In this document: positions 33,748 through 44,647 of the stretch, piece after piece
How the letters are laid out: every line of letters starts with the position of its first letter
Position numbering within the stretch: the first letter of the stretch is position 1
Source of the DNA: Phaeodactylum tricornutum CCAP 1055/1
Lineage: Eukaryota; Bacillariophyta; Bacillariophyceae; Surirellales; Neidiaceae
Direction of reading: 5' to 3'
Assembly (NCBI RefSeq): GCF_000150955.2
Contig: NC_011671.1
Span: 1,396,047 to 1,460,046 of the forward strand
Length of the DNA stretch: 64,000 bases
Translations under genes and position numbers: made by a program
Notes under the pieces: model-generated
What the model was told of the DNA's origin: nothing
The model's input: only the letters and a program-made list of their open reading frames with translations
Databases searched by the model: none

Positions 33748-34944
33748 TTATCCTTGATCCGTAGCTTTTTCGAAAGTGCGGTTGTGAGAGGCCCAGAACC
33801 TTTGTCTGCGATGGTGTAGCAAAGTCAGCTCCTCAGATGTTTTCAAGGATGGTAGAGTGATAAAATAGAAGTCGATTAATCCTTTCCCATAGAGCCATCC
33901 GCAAGGATGTGGTGCCTGCACGTATTTCGCTTCGTCCGATGTGAACCAACATTTGTGCATCAAGTTGAGAAGAGATTGATCCCGACGATGCTCGACGAAA
34001 GATGGTTCGTTGGGGACTAAAGATTCGGTATCAGAGATTGCCTCGTAGTCTTCAGTAGCTCGCTGCCACTCTTCAACAAATTGTATTACGCGTCGCGTTG
34101 GACGAAAAATATGGATCCCAGCTTCCCATTGTGGAGTGTCTTGTAGGATGCTTGTCGGCTTTCCACAGTACGCTTCGAATACGTCCTGTTTGGTGTATCT
34201 CCTCTCCGTTCCACCCTGCCACCGAGGAAGAGCCCAGTCAATCTCTGGATTCTTCAAGATGTGATCAATAAAATCTGCCAGAGCAGGCCACCATGTTGTT
34301 TGATCGTAGTCGCTGTATACTAACACATCATTCGGCGACAGCTGCTTCAGGGCGTCCAATATTAAGGGTGGCTTCCAAAACCACCAGCCTCCGCCTGTTG
34401 AGGATGCATGTGTTGGATCTTTCAAGAATTGCGTATGCTGTTTATACGGTTCGTGGTTCCGCCAGTGCTCGGGGACTTCATAAAGAAAGATCGTATCGGA
34501 GGCATTTCGTAGCCAGTGAAGCTTTTCGATCGCTTCTATTTCTCGGTTCTGGATTTCTGTTTGAAAGCCATTGTTGTGACCCATCTTTCCCGATAGATAA
34601 ACAACGCGCTGATTGAGTTTGAGAGGGAGTCTGCGGAATCGATCCTTACTTTCGCAGTATGGCTTGTTGTCGGACGACATGGTGAGATTTGACTCAAATT
34701 GAAATCCTCGAAAGACCGAGTCAGGACGCACAGGATGATGTCGAGGCTTTCGGTGTGGTGGTAAGTCTATTCCTCTAACCCTGTTCACTTGTTTTTGCTG
34801 ATCAACTTCCACAACATCCCTCTGGTTGTAAGCTCGATATGCTCGCAAAATCTTCACAAACAGGAACAGGTAGAAGCTTCCAGCGAAGAAAAGAGCGGTT
34901 CGACGACGACCTTCCGTCCCGGTAAATGGTTTTCTTGTGGCCAT
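33748..34944 (-). CDS. Type II membrane glycosyltransferase-like protein
   Basis: Single exon, 398 residues, ATG at 34944. A short cytoplasmic tail and one membrane span (ALFFAGSFYLFLFVKIL, about 17-33) make a Golgi type II topology. The lumenal part has GGGWWFWKPPLILDALKQL followed by DVLVYSDYD, a pattern seen in nucleotide-sugar transferases where a W.KP loop precedes a D.D-like metal site, then WEAGIHIF and HRRDQSLLNLM late in the domain. I infer a glycosyltransferase; donor and acceptor are unknown. It is convergent with the MazG gene. Confidence 0.65.
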   Translation of the reverse strand: MATRKPFTGTEGRRRTALFFAGSFYLFLFVKILRAYRAYNQRDVVEVDQQKQVNRVRGIDLPPHRKPRHHPVRPDSVFRGFQFESNLTMSSDNKPYCESKDRFRRLPLKLNQRVVYLSGKMGHNNGFQTEIQNREIEAIEKLHWLRNASDTIFLYEVPEHWRNHEPYKQHTQFLKDPTHASSTGGGWWFWKPPLILDALKQLSPNDVLVYSDYDQTTWWPALADFIDHILKNPEIDWALPRWQGGTERRYTKQDVFEAYCGKPTSILQDTPQWEAGIHIFRPTRRVIQFVEEWQRATEDYEAISDTESLVPNEPSFVEHRRDQSLLNLMHKCWFTSDEAKYVQAPHPCGWLYGKGLIDFYFITLPSLKTSEELTLLHHRRQRFWASHNRTFEKATDQG

Positions 34945-35483
34945 GGTGATACAGTAAACGGACTTACAATTTATTTACAAGATCAATAAACATGTAAGAT
35001 ATTGTTAACATTCAATCGATATCGAGTGTTTTAGGACCGCATGTTAATTTATGTTTCACTGTCATTGAGAGTAAAGTAACTCCAGTAGCGCTAATCTTCT
35101 TGGTTCTCCTTCTCCCTCGTATATGAACACTTCCGGTTCGTCAGTCTGTAGAATTGCGTGTGGCCGCGAAAGGACCAGCAGCATACAAGACTGGTAGCTT
35201 GGCGTGGATCTCAAGGAAGACGATCGTCGATTTACGAGATTGCCAGAGACCGACCGTTCTATTTGGAAAGGTAATCAGAACGCCGCTGAGGCATGCGTTA
35301 ATGTAAATATGTTGTTTGCATAAAATACATCGCATTTCAGCCGAGAAAAAGCAGAATATAGAAGTTTATTTATTGTTAATAATGTTAAACGTTTGACACC
35401 ACCAGTAAAACAGGAACCATGTTACTCGGCCGGCGTTGTGGAGTTTCGGTTAGTGAGAAAATACACAATATTGAATGATCAGG
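34945..35483. other. Intergenic region before the transposon block
   Basis: About 540 bp, AT-rich, no recognisable gene. The first transposon end begins at 35484. Confidence 0.5.
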
Positions 35484-37848
35484 GGCGTGCCTCAACGCCA
35501 AAAGCATAATTGGCCCATAATTGGTTGTTTTTAACGCTTTTAAACTTTAAAAAGCGGTAATTTCCGGTAGGCGTTAAAATTACGAAGTCAGCTATTTTCG
35601 GAATCAAATCCACTTAAGGATTGGATCTCATTCCCGGATTTCGTGAAGGATTCTGAATCCTTCACTAACAATAAATTAGTGTAGGATTTACAGTGGACGT
35701 CACCATAGGATGAAGAAATAAACTCATTATAGATATCTATGTATGTAGTCAATGTACAAAGGAGCGACTTTATGAAGCGTTAGTTATCTCAGCCGCCTTT
35801 GGCAAGATACCTTTAGATGAGACACAACATTTATGATAAGGAGCCCGGATACTAGCGGAAAATTATACCGATACTACGTCTTCAATGTCTTCGTTCTCCA
35901 TGGCAACGTCTTTGTTAGCCGCAAAAATTACATCCTCTAGCTCTTCTTCGACTACGATTTCGTCTAAAGTGTTTTCAGGCGGTACACCCGCGTCAAACCC
36001 CGCTTCGTAGTCATCATAATCGTCGTCTTCCTCATCTTCTAAAGCCTCCTCTGTTAACTCCTCCTCTGGCATGTTGTCATAAAATGTTTTTGCGATCCTG
36101 ACACACTTGTTGATCATACCTTGGATGGCACCATGCCCTGACTCCTCCAAGTTCTTGAACTCATGAAGCAGTCGCTCATGTACTAGTGCCAGTGTTGTAC
36201 CAACACTGTACTGTCTGCCAATGTTACCTTTAATCCGAGCCCATGTCAGCTCAATTGGCTGAAGATCGCTATGATATGGTGGTGTGAAAAGAACTTTATG
36301 TCCTTGTTCCTCTGCTAACCTGACACACTCGAACCTTTCATTTGCAAGGATCCACTCTTTTGTCCGGGCTTTGACCACAACAGCAGGGCATCTTGCCTCA
36401 ACCTCAATTCCCTTTAACAGCAGAAAATCAATGCACTCCTGCTTCCGTAGCTTTCCCCACTTGGGCGCATGATTCCCATATAATTTGTGATATACCGCAT
36501 TATCCATATGGATAAAAGAATGCTGGTGTAAATTGGGGAGCAGCTGATCTTTCCACCAGGCCACAAAGTTTTCACCATTGAAAACTTTATGGTAGTCCCC
36601 TTGGTGGCTACGCTTCTGCTAGGGGCAGAAGGCCCACACTGTTCCTGGCACCAGCCCAGCCATTTCTGATGCAATTCCGGGGTTATCTACCAATGGGTCT
36701 GGGCCCTGTATAACAGCAGCAAAACAATATCGCCGTCCTTTGTGCTTTGACTTACCAAATTGAATATCCAGGTTGTCGCTCGGATCCCAAAGGCTATGAT
36801 CACTCCTATTATAATGCTCATGGATGTAACTCTCATCCATGTAAACATTTCAGAGCCTTTCCTCTTTTGGCAATGCTCCATTATCAGAGAATGCGTGTAG
36901 GTACTCGTGGCGTTTTATGATCAGTGACGGATCTGGGGCTATGTTGTTCCGACGACCCCTCCGGTAGCTCTGGCTTTGTACAAATTGTTGGAGTATTGCC
37001 GAAACGTCGGGAATAATATCGGGTTGTTCGAGCGCTGCAAGTTCAGCCTCGGCGACGGGACGCGGAGGAGGATCTGCAGGACGGGGTCGCGGCAAAACGG
37101 GAGGGCGAGGTCTCAAGCAAAGGCCAATGCTTCCGTATCGACAGCAACAGGACCTTTCACTCCTAGCTACCACACCGAGACAGCATCAACGCAAACAAAA
37201 TGCTTCCAACAAAGGATGGACGGCACACATTCGGGGAACGGACGTGTACGTTCCTACGGCGGCAGCGGCCAATACCAGCGTTCTTCGTAGCTTTCAATCA
37301 TTACAGATCTCCCAACGCGTGAAAGAGAAAGCTGCGAGGTAGAGGCTGACAACGATATTCTCGGGATAAAGTGGACGTCGACGGGGACGATCCGCCACCG
37401 TTGTACCGTGCGCGACTCGAGTCGCTGCTCACTCGCGGTGTCACCCAGGGATCGACAACTACCAGTCTCGGTATTAATGCTATGCATCTGTACTATCACA
37501 ACGCAGCCTGTCAGCGTATCTATCATCAGATTGTGGCCTGTCCAATGGAGCTGGTCCCCCTCATGGACTTGTGCGTCTAGTGCGAAAAGAAATGGAAAGA
37601 CAGGGACTACGGACTGTGAGTACTTTTTCGTCTCTCAAGTCACGGTCGTTTCAAAATCTAAGTGTAAAATCCTTCACTAATTGACTGTTAGTGAAGGAGT
37701 CAGAAACCTTCACTAAATTTAACGAGGATTGAAAACCCTATTTAAAAGTTCAGCCAGTCCAAGCTTTCAAACGGCAGTTAGAAAATCCTGTCTGGCGCGC
37801 AAGAAAGAACGCTCATTAAATACGAAATGTCTTCTCTATTATTTCGAT
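35484..37848 (-). mobile_element. DDE-transposase DNA transposon, right end missing
   Basis: The left terminus GGCGTGCCTCA at 35484 and ~170 bp beyond it match, inverted, the right end of the complete 470-bp MITE at 49601-50070. The right part (about 37620-37848) matches the MITE's other end, inverted, as far as TTATTTCGAT; the last ~26 bp with the second TIR are gone, replaced by the Mutator-like TIR that starts at 37849. Inside lie a minus-strand transposase pseudogene and a stretch (37174-37620) without recognisable coding sequence. Subterminal short repeats (palindrome at 35643-35665) are present. The four bases before the end (CAGG) also precede the MITE. Confidence 0.75.
35863..37173 (-). 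pseudogene. Broken DDE_3 (IS630/Tc1-mariner-like) transposase
   Basis: One minus-strand frame is interrupted by TGA at 36852-36850 and TAG at 36621-36619. The catalytic triad residues are all readable: first Asp in VYMDESYIHEHY (after the TGA), second in FIHMDNAVYHK, and Glu in YHSDLQPIELTWARIKG, with the spacing of DDE_3 transposases. The C-terminal ~50 residues are very acidic. The frame opens after a TGA upstream of 37173 and has no ATG, so the DNA-binding N-terminus is missing or in another frame. The two stops make it non-functional as read. Confidence 0.8.
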
Positions 37849-38047
37849 GAGGAAAACCGCTATTCCGTTCTGAAAACCTTGAAAAATCGCTATTTCGGTC
37901 AGATTTGAAAATTGCTAAGTACTTTTGAGTGAGCGCGAAACGGCTTTTAAGTAAAATTAACAATAAAAAAAATCCAATGCTCGGTCTATACTCTGTATAT
38001 CATATAGCGGAGGTATCGCGCTGGCAGGGATGAACTGCTTCCAACCC
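37849..38047 (+). repeat. MULE 2 left terminal inverted repeat
   Basis: Begins GAGGAAAACCGCTATTCCG and contains two near-copies of CGCTATTYCGG, then AGCGCGAAACGGCTT and GGTATCGCGCTGGCA, ending CCAACCC. Four copies of this repeat occur in the window. Confidence 0.8.
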
Positions 38048-38105
38048 CTGATCTACCCTTTCAATCAATCTATTTCACAGCAGTTGACTATGAAAGTCGC
38101 GACAT

Positions 38106-38312
38106 TTATTGATGAACGCAAAACGACGATGGAGATCACAGTTGAGGAAAATGATGAACTACGAAGATTATGAGTCTATATTGTACTCTTGGATATTCGT
38201 AGGGACTGTGGGGCTGTGATTCGTTGTGTGTGGGACGGAAGCGACTTGGCTTTTAGCAGTAGGCGATTGAGCTTCCGGTGAGACGTTGTCCTTACCAGGA
38301 GTTGGATCAACA
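38106..38312 (-). repeat. Copia 3' LTR
   Basis: 207 bp, TATTGA...TCAACA on the plus strand. It matches 49408-49600 plus 50076-50088 with a few substitutions, and gives the uninterrupted sequence at the MITE target site. Confidence 0.88.
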
Positions 38313-39747
38313 CACCCTCGCTGCAAATGATAAGTTGCTTTGTCATTGATTGGTGACTGTTTGAGAAGGTAGTGCGAGCGCATTTTGCGATGATGTGCGG
38401 GAGAATGATGCTTGGAGAAATAGTCGGCCAAATTCGTGAGGCCGGGTCGCCAGTAAATAATAAACTGATTTTGCTCGACGCGGTCTTTAACCCAGCAGAA
38501 ACGCATGTCAATGGCTTTAGAACGTCGTTGCTTGATGTTTTTGTTGGCAATACCGGAGGCACAGGCGTTGTCGGTCTGGATAGGCGTAGGCGGCTGAATG
38601 TGGCCAAGTTCGTCGAGAGGGACCCGGAAAGCGGTAGCGTCCTTGGCGTTGTAGAAGAGGGCACCAAGTTCAGCTTTGGTGGCAGACAAGAGAACAACGG
38701 ACATGATGGAGCTATGCGTGTGAATGGCGCCATTATTGGGAGGGTCCGGATTGGTCGGAGCGGGAGCAGCATTGGGATTTCGGGGCTGACTGCTGAGGAA
38801 AAAATGACCTGCTGCACGAGAATGTGCTTTTGACTCTGAAAGGTAGGAAGCATCACTGTGAATGTGTGAACACGTGTCGCTAGCCTGAAAACGCACCGTA
38901 GCATGTGGGTGAGTGGCACAGTAGTCAAGGAGATGTTCGGCGGCGTGAAGTGTCGCTTGGGTAGCAGTGGATTGGGCCAATGCGAGAGTGCCGAGAGCCA
39001 CGAGTATGGTAAGTGTAGTAAAGTAGGGTTCCGATGATTTCTTGCAGCTAGGTTTTGTCGGACGCGTTGAGAGGCTCAGTGGTATCAGGGACGGGTGTGA
39101 GTTGAGTTGGAACACCATAAGTTGGTTGGGTCCAAGGGTGAGGCGCATGTTGAGGCGTAAGGGGGGGGCGAGCGTTGAAAGCAGGTTAGGGCTTGATCAA
39201 TGTACTCGGGCATGGACATGTTGAGGGTCCGATGCTCATAATCCCAAGCAAGTGTAAGACCAAGATAACAAGTGCCGTCCCAGTCAATGGTAATGGTGTA
39301 AAGTGCTTCCAGAGTGTCAATAAGGTGCTGAGCATGTTCGTTGCCAATGTATTTCACTCCAAAGTCGTCCACAACTAGGGTAAACTGAATAGGGCGCGTG
39401 ACGTGTCGAAAAAGGCCGGCGGTGTGCTTTGTCTTAACATAGCCGTGAGTGGCAAGGTGCTCTACAAGACGGTCATGGGCGAGAATGCCGGCTTGGGGGA
39501 GGCCGTACATGCCTTTGCGAATTTCAACGGTAACAGAGTTGTTGTGAATGAGAGGAGCTAACTGGTAATGAGCCAAAATGGTGGGAGGAATATTGGGAAC
39601 CGGGATGCGCATGTACTCGTACCAAGCCATGGGGGTGCCAAGGTAGAAATCCTTGATGTCGTCAATACACATGAACTTGGCAGCGGGTGTGGAGAGGACA
39701 CTATTGAAGAGGATCTTGGCCGTGGTGATTGTCACAATATACACCAC
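38168..39747 (-). pseudogene. Copia pol 3' part: reverse transcriptase palm and RNase H
   Basis: The reverse transcriptase half (39747-39085) has IDDIKDFYLGTPMAWYEYM, GLPQAGILAHDRL and the catalytic FTLVVDDFGVKYIG. The frame then shifts near a run of eight G at about 39160, and RNase H continues in another frame (39148-38168) with HSDASYLSE, SATKAELGAL and TDNACASGIAN (D, E and D active-site positions). The stop lies inside the 3' LTR. It is the direct continuation of the frame at 45942-46838 across the inserted element. Confidence 0.85.
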
Positions 39748-40468
39748 TGTACACTGTGGGACAAAACGCTGTTAGAAACAGAGTCTGGTAAGACTTGTGG
39801 GCGTTATTACGAACGACCTGCAATACACCTAAGCGGGCTTAGGGACTGTAAAACTCTACTCGTTGGCGACGCTCTCCTCGGGTTAGGCAGCGGATACGAG
39901 GACCTATGCGTAAACTAGCAATGCGGATCAAAGAACTTATAAAACAATGATTGAAGATTAGATTCTACAAACTAGTGCCTTTTGTCAGATCATATCCAAA
40001 CTTGACTGCAGTCCTGGCAACTTCACCAACTAAACCTGAATCTTCCATGCTCACCATAGTATCCATATAATGCAAAATCCGTTCTTGCATACTTATCAAG
40101 GAATTGTAAGTATCTCTTGTAACACACATGGTATGAAAATTGGGTCTTGTCAATTTGCATCTGTTTCCCTTGTGTTTCCATCCAAATGAATCTTTCCGTT
40201 GAATCCAATTGATTCCTTGGAGTTTTGGTGCAACTGAAGTCTCCATACTAACCAAGAGCCTTCTCAAAGTAAGTAGGGAATACTGCAAATCTGTGCCCAT
40301 GTATCTTCTCACTATGCCATAATTACATAGGAATGCATATAATAAGGCCAATTCCACTGACATGTACACAACTTGCAGTAAACATGTATACACTTGATTT
40401 CTGCTTGTGACACACTTGTTTTGAGATAAATATCCCAAAGACACACGGGACGGGTATATACCGTGAGA
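39730..40468 (-). repeat. LTR of the nested element (left, probably 3' LTR)
   Basis: 739 bp, same length as 45237-45975. It contains a ~160-codon minus-strand open frame that joins an ORF starting in the interior (39965-40699). Confidence 0.9.
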
Positions 40469-41133
40469 CTCCCCATTGGCCTGTCTTGTATCATTCAACA
40501 ACTTCACTGAGTCTGGAAGCTGAAACTGTCCTATGGGGTCCAAGTTTGGCTGTGTACTAAAATGATACGTAATAACATAACATTTCTCTTTGCAAACAAT
40601 GCATAACATCACAACTCTCATCTGTGTACAGGAGAACAGATGTGTTGTCTGAAAAAAAGATACCAAAGGGATTCTGAACAACACAAGCCTCATCTTCAAT
40701 CAAGAGAACACTTTCCTTTCCTGAGAGAAGGTGATTGGAGGGGTCTGTTGCAAGAAGAAATCTCAAAACACTAGAGGTTTCAGCAATCTGCCCAAGGCAG
40801 GACATTCCTCCAGTATCACAAAACTTGTCACTCATTGTAGAAATGGAAACATGGCATGTGGTGCAAGCACTGTGCAGGTGGAAGGCTTCCAAGCATACTG
40901 CTGTGTGACTGACTTGAAGCACTATGTCAATGTAATCACTCCATAACTCCAAAATGCTGGGCTGACCAGGGGATACTTTAGAGAAAGAGCAGTTTGCCAA
41001 GCTTTTCAATGTTCCAATAAAAGGCTGTTTCTTTGCTGCTGGGGAATGCCTAGTACTTGCCTTCATAATAGTTGGCTTCATACTAGTTGTCCTCACAAGT
41101 GGCTTGGGCCCTCCAGGATCCCAGGGCATCAGC

Positions 41134-41412
41134 AAAAAAGCTTTGAACTTGCTGACCAAATGTTGCTCCCCATAGTTAGGAGCATCCAGGAACTGGACTC
41201 CACTGACATTGCCTTGTTGGCTATTCAAAAAAGCTTTGAACTTGCTGACCAAATGTTGCTCCCCATAGTTAGGAGCATCCAGGGACTGGACTCCACTGAC
41301 ATTGCCTTGTTGGCTATTCAAAAAAGCTTTGAACTTGCTGACCAAATGTTGCTCCCCATAGTTAGGAGCATCCAGGGACTGGACTCCACTCACATTGCCT
41401 TGTTGGCTATTG
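41134..41412. repeat. 93-bp tandem repeat, three copies
   Basis: Units start at 41134, 41227 and 41320 and are nearly identical. On the minus strand each encodes 31 residues (starting NSQQGNVSGVQ, ending VSKFKAFL), so the repeat keeps the frame. Confidence 0.92.
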
Positions 41413-42084
41413 CTCATGTAGGCATTGAGCATAGTGGGGCCACATATAGAGTTCCTCAATACTAGCTCCCCAGAGCATCCAGAGTAGGTCTACAAGGAAT
41501 GCATAGTGGTAAGCAGGGTGAACTGTACCTCCAATTGCCTTGAAGTAAGAATCTAGGTCACAAATCATCATGGGGTTGGCAAAGGGTTGCAGATTTTTGC
41601 TAGCAAAACCAATGGCAGGACAATGTTTGCATGGAACATCTGTCGAGTCTTTCAATGTCACTACATGAACACCTCCTGGCTCCCAATCCTTAAACACCTC
41701 TGCAACAAAACCCTTGAACATTTGTGTGTCAGCTTTAACTTGACTTGTCAAACAGAGGGCAGGACTATCTTCACACAGAACATCAATGGATTCATTCAAT
41801 GTCAAGACATGTAAGCCTCCTGGCTCCCAATCCTTGAAAACATCTGCAACAAAGTCCTTGAACATTCTTGTGTCAACTTCACCTTGACTTCGTATTCCCT
41901 TGTATGCAGTAATATCATGTTGCTTCCCATGGTAGGAGGGTGGTGGCCAGGTGGTATGTCCTCTGTCTGGATGAAGGATTCTTTGTGAAGTTCCTTGTAC
42001 TAGGCTTTCTAGGCACTCCCCATCCTGAGTTAGGACAGGACAATTGACTAAGGTTCTAGATGTGGAACCACTCAAACTCAAAAA

Positions 42085-42352
42085 AACACAGGGAACTCTG
42101 TTCAATCTTCTAGATGCCCTCAAGAGTATACTGGGATTGACAATCTCCACATCCTGTGTACTAGAATGAAAGATGGTTTCAACTTGAACACAGGACACTC
42201 TGCTCAGCATTCTAGATGTGCTCAAGAGTACACCAGAATTGACACTCTCCCCATCCTGTGTACTAGGATGAAGAATGGTCTCAACTAGAACATAGGAAAC
42301 TCTGCTCAACATTCTAGATGCCCTCAAGAGTATATTAGAAGTGTAGACTCTT
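42085..42352. repeat. 102-bp tandem repeat, about 2.6 copies
   Basis: Units begin at 42085, 42187 and 42289. Each encodes 34 residues on the minus strand (core ASRMLSRVSYVLVETI). Copies are more diverged than the 93-bp repeat, so this expansion is older. Confidence 0.88.
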
Positions 42353-43281
42353 GTTGCAAACAAACAATTCCATGATTTTCCTTTTGTCTACCTTGCAAGA
42401 TAAAGTTTCACACTTTGCAAAAACATGGAGAGGAATAAAATGAACTTTTCCTTGATGCAATATTGAATAATTCCCAAAACAACCATGGAGAATGGGAGTG
42501 CTGAAATTGGGATCTGGTTCTGGTGGTAACTCCTCCACACAATTTCGGATTTTATTGTGTGGGTTGGCATCATGCCATAGAGAACCCATCATGAGAAAAA
42601 TACTGGGAGGATCAACCAACTTGTTAAAATCAACGGTGGCTTGGCTTCTAGCTGCCATCTGAGTTTCTCCAGGATCAGGAGGAATGCTGTTGTAGACCAT
42701 GGTGGTATGTCCCTTCTGAAAACATCCTGATTCCCTTGCAGAATTGAATGCAACAAAAAGTAGACCAGTTGTGAAAGCACACTTCATGATAGAGACAATG
42801 AGAGAACTATTGTTTGTTTCAGGAATCCATGAAGTACTCTTTGCAACACTGGGACAAAGAACTTGATTGACCAAATTTTTCGTAGGCACAACAGGAGTAC
42901 TTGTTGTAGAAGAAACTGAATGAATGGTAAGCTCAGTGACATGATGGGCTTTCCCTAAACATTCTTGTACAGTGATGCTGTTCACAATTTTGCAGCTCAC
43001 AACAACTTCATCAGAGTCAACTGGTAGATGATGTTTCACCAAAGCAACTGAAGGGAGATGGTGCTCTGGATACAACAAAATTCCGTTCTGATGCACTTCA
43101 TGGTTAGGTTCAATAACTTGATCCACACCTTTGGTTGCCAAGTGGTGAGAGGTGTTGGAGGAATGGTCATCCTCCAAAATTTCAGCTATACTGCCAGTGT
43201 ATGGATTTGATAAATTATAGCCACACAATGCTACAATTTGATGCTACGTTGTAGATACAATTGCTTAGCCTTAGCATTGTT

Positions 43282-44301
43282 TGTTGGAACATCTATCTAG
43301 GATTCACTAGCTCTAGATCTTGGCCTCATTGCCATTTCCTTTTTCCTGGCTCTGTTGTAGGACAGACGCAGTGGCCAGACGACTGTCCTCGTCGGGTTCA
43401 TTTCCCGTGTGTGGCATGCCGTAGGAAAATACGAAGCGTCTCATAGGAAACCAAATATTTGCGTTATGCACCCAAATGTTTGCAACATACACAACTCTGG
43501 TTCCGTTGCATGAGGCATATAAGACGACTCGTCTTATCAAACCTGATATGCTAGGAACGAAATATTCCTGATTACCATACGGTTTCCCTAGATGAAAGTT
43601 GTCAACAGATACTGTTGGCACCATCCGAACTCGATGGTTTGGCGATCACATAGGTGATCCAATCATCTCGACAAAACTATGTCAATGGTTCGATAGCCAG
43701 TACATTGGCTACGGGGTTTCTACGTTTGTACATTCTGTTTCCAACACAAAAGGTTTCATTTTGGAATCTATATTTTAGTCTCACAATCTCAATCTAAAAA
43801 CCTACTGATTAAAACACTCGGAGCCTCTACGAAGCTTTCCCCCCAACTTCTACTCTTTCGTCGTATTCTACAAATACACTCGTAAGCAGGTAGAACTTAT
43901 CAGTTTATCAGACCCAACCCAGCTCTAATTTTTGAGTTTTGAAACCTCGACAACGAATGCGTCGTCCGAGGAAGGTCACTCCCGCTGTTCCGGCCCCTGC
44001 CGCAGCGACGGACTCACCGGCTGATGCCGCGTCCGCATCCGAAGAGGATGAGGAGTTCGGAGGATTCGACTCCTCCGACGGTGAGGAGCCTTCGGGCACC
44101 GCACCGCCATCGCCGGCATCTTCGGATGATGAAGGTGATGGCAAAAAGACTGCAAAGCCTTTGGCTCGCAGCAAGAACACGTCTGACGAAGTTGTTTTGA
44201 ATCGTCACGAAAATCAGCAGTCACCAGTGCAGTTGCGCGAGGCCATGAAAATTCTGGGGGACTCGAAATGTGGGGGCCAACGGATTGTTGGTATAAACTG
44301 A
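43282..44301 (+). mobile_element. Fragment of another copia: LTR plus start of gag
   Basis: A plus-strand segment starts TGTTGGAACATC (a typical copia LTR start) at 43282. A probable LTR end TTATCA lies at 43902, overlapping the 17-bp motif CAGTTTATCAGACCCAA (43901-43917), which also occurs at 61981-61997 upstream of the subtelomeric gag. An acidic gag-like ORF follows. The rest of the element is absent. There is no second LTR, so the boundaries are inferred. Confidence 0.45.
43957..44301 (+). CDS. Acidic gag-like ORF fragment
   Basis: 114 residues from the ATG at 43957. It starts MRRPRKVTP, then a Ser/Glu/Asp-rich stretch (ASEEDEEFGGFDSSDGEE), then a basic part and HENQQSPVQLREAMKIL. The stop follows shortly, and no polymerase is found downstream. 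It lies ~40 bp after the putative primer-binding motif, as a retrotransposon gag start would. Local GC content is higher than in the surrounding element. Confidence 0.4.
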   Translation: MRRPRKVTPAVPAPAAATDSPADAASASEEDEEFGGFDSSDGEEPSGTAPPSPASSDDEGDGKKTAKPLARSKNTSDEVVLNRHENQQSPVQLREAMKILGDSKCGGQRIVGIN

Positions 44302-44638
44302 ATTCACCTCTTGTGAGAGAGAGCAAATCAAGATTATCAAGTGGTCCGCCTTTTGTGTTACTTTGGGTATCAATCCAACGGAAGAAATACCGAAGGACCT
44401 GGCGGTGTGCCATAAGTAAACCAGTTGATTGATGGTTCACTGTGTCTTCAGTAGGAAATAAGACATAGCGAAGAGACTCGAGTTCGTTCTCAACAATACT
44501 AAGAAAACTGCCAAGTTTATCATATCCGTTGAAGCAAAGACAGAAACAAATCGGGTGTGCCATAGAAAGGTTGAGGATGTTGTCCGTTAAGTGGGCAAAA
44601 ACGGTTTTGTCTGACACAGGTTGTGCAAACGATGCCAT
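44302..44638 (-). other. Coding-like minus-strand stretch, 5' part of the nested element's gene
   Basis: From an ATG at 44638-44636 the minus strand reads MASFAQPVSDKTVFAHL... for about 115 residues to the edge of the copia fragment, with balanced, protein-like composition (for example NGYDKLGSFLSIVENELE). It may be the N-terminal exon of the gene continuing at 43228, separated by the copia fragment insertion. Family not recognised. Confidence 0.3.
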
Positions 44639-44647
44639 GATGGCCAC

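Larger units (their letters stand above)
39965..43228 (-). pseudogene. Unrecognised repetitive protein(s) of the nested LTR element, frameshifted
   Basis: Four overlapping minus-strand open frames follow each other: 43228-42335, 42363-41407, 41459-40557 and 40699-39965. They read like one coding region broken by frameshifts or introns. The first break looks like a 4-bp duplication (TTTGTTTG near 42355): dropping one copy would continue ELFATRVY. The product would contain a 34-residue repeat, a two-copy repeat around MFKDFVADVFKDWEPGG, a three-copy 31-residue repeat and a C-terminus encoded inside the LTR (ending KFGYDLTKGTSL). No ATG opens the first frame. I recognise no retroviral or host domain. 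Base composition is more AT-rich than the host copia. Confidence 0.5.

Noticed and set aside
37174-37620. Possible captured gene (plus-strand ORFs near 37127-37342 and 37371-37580)
   Set aside because: Short, no ATG of note for the second, no recognisable domain; left as uncharacterised interior of the DDE element.
38372-38833. 153-codon plus-strand ORF
   Set aside because: Antisense of the copia RNase H frame.
41134-41412. CRISPR-like array
   Set aside because: The 93-bp units are contiguous with no spacers and keep a reading frame, so it is a coding tandem repeat in a eukaryotic element.
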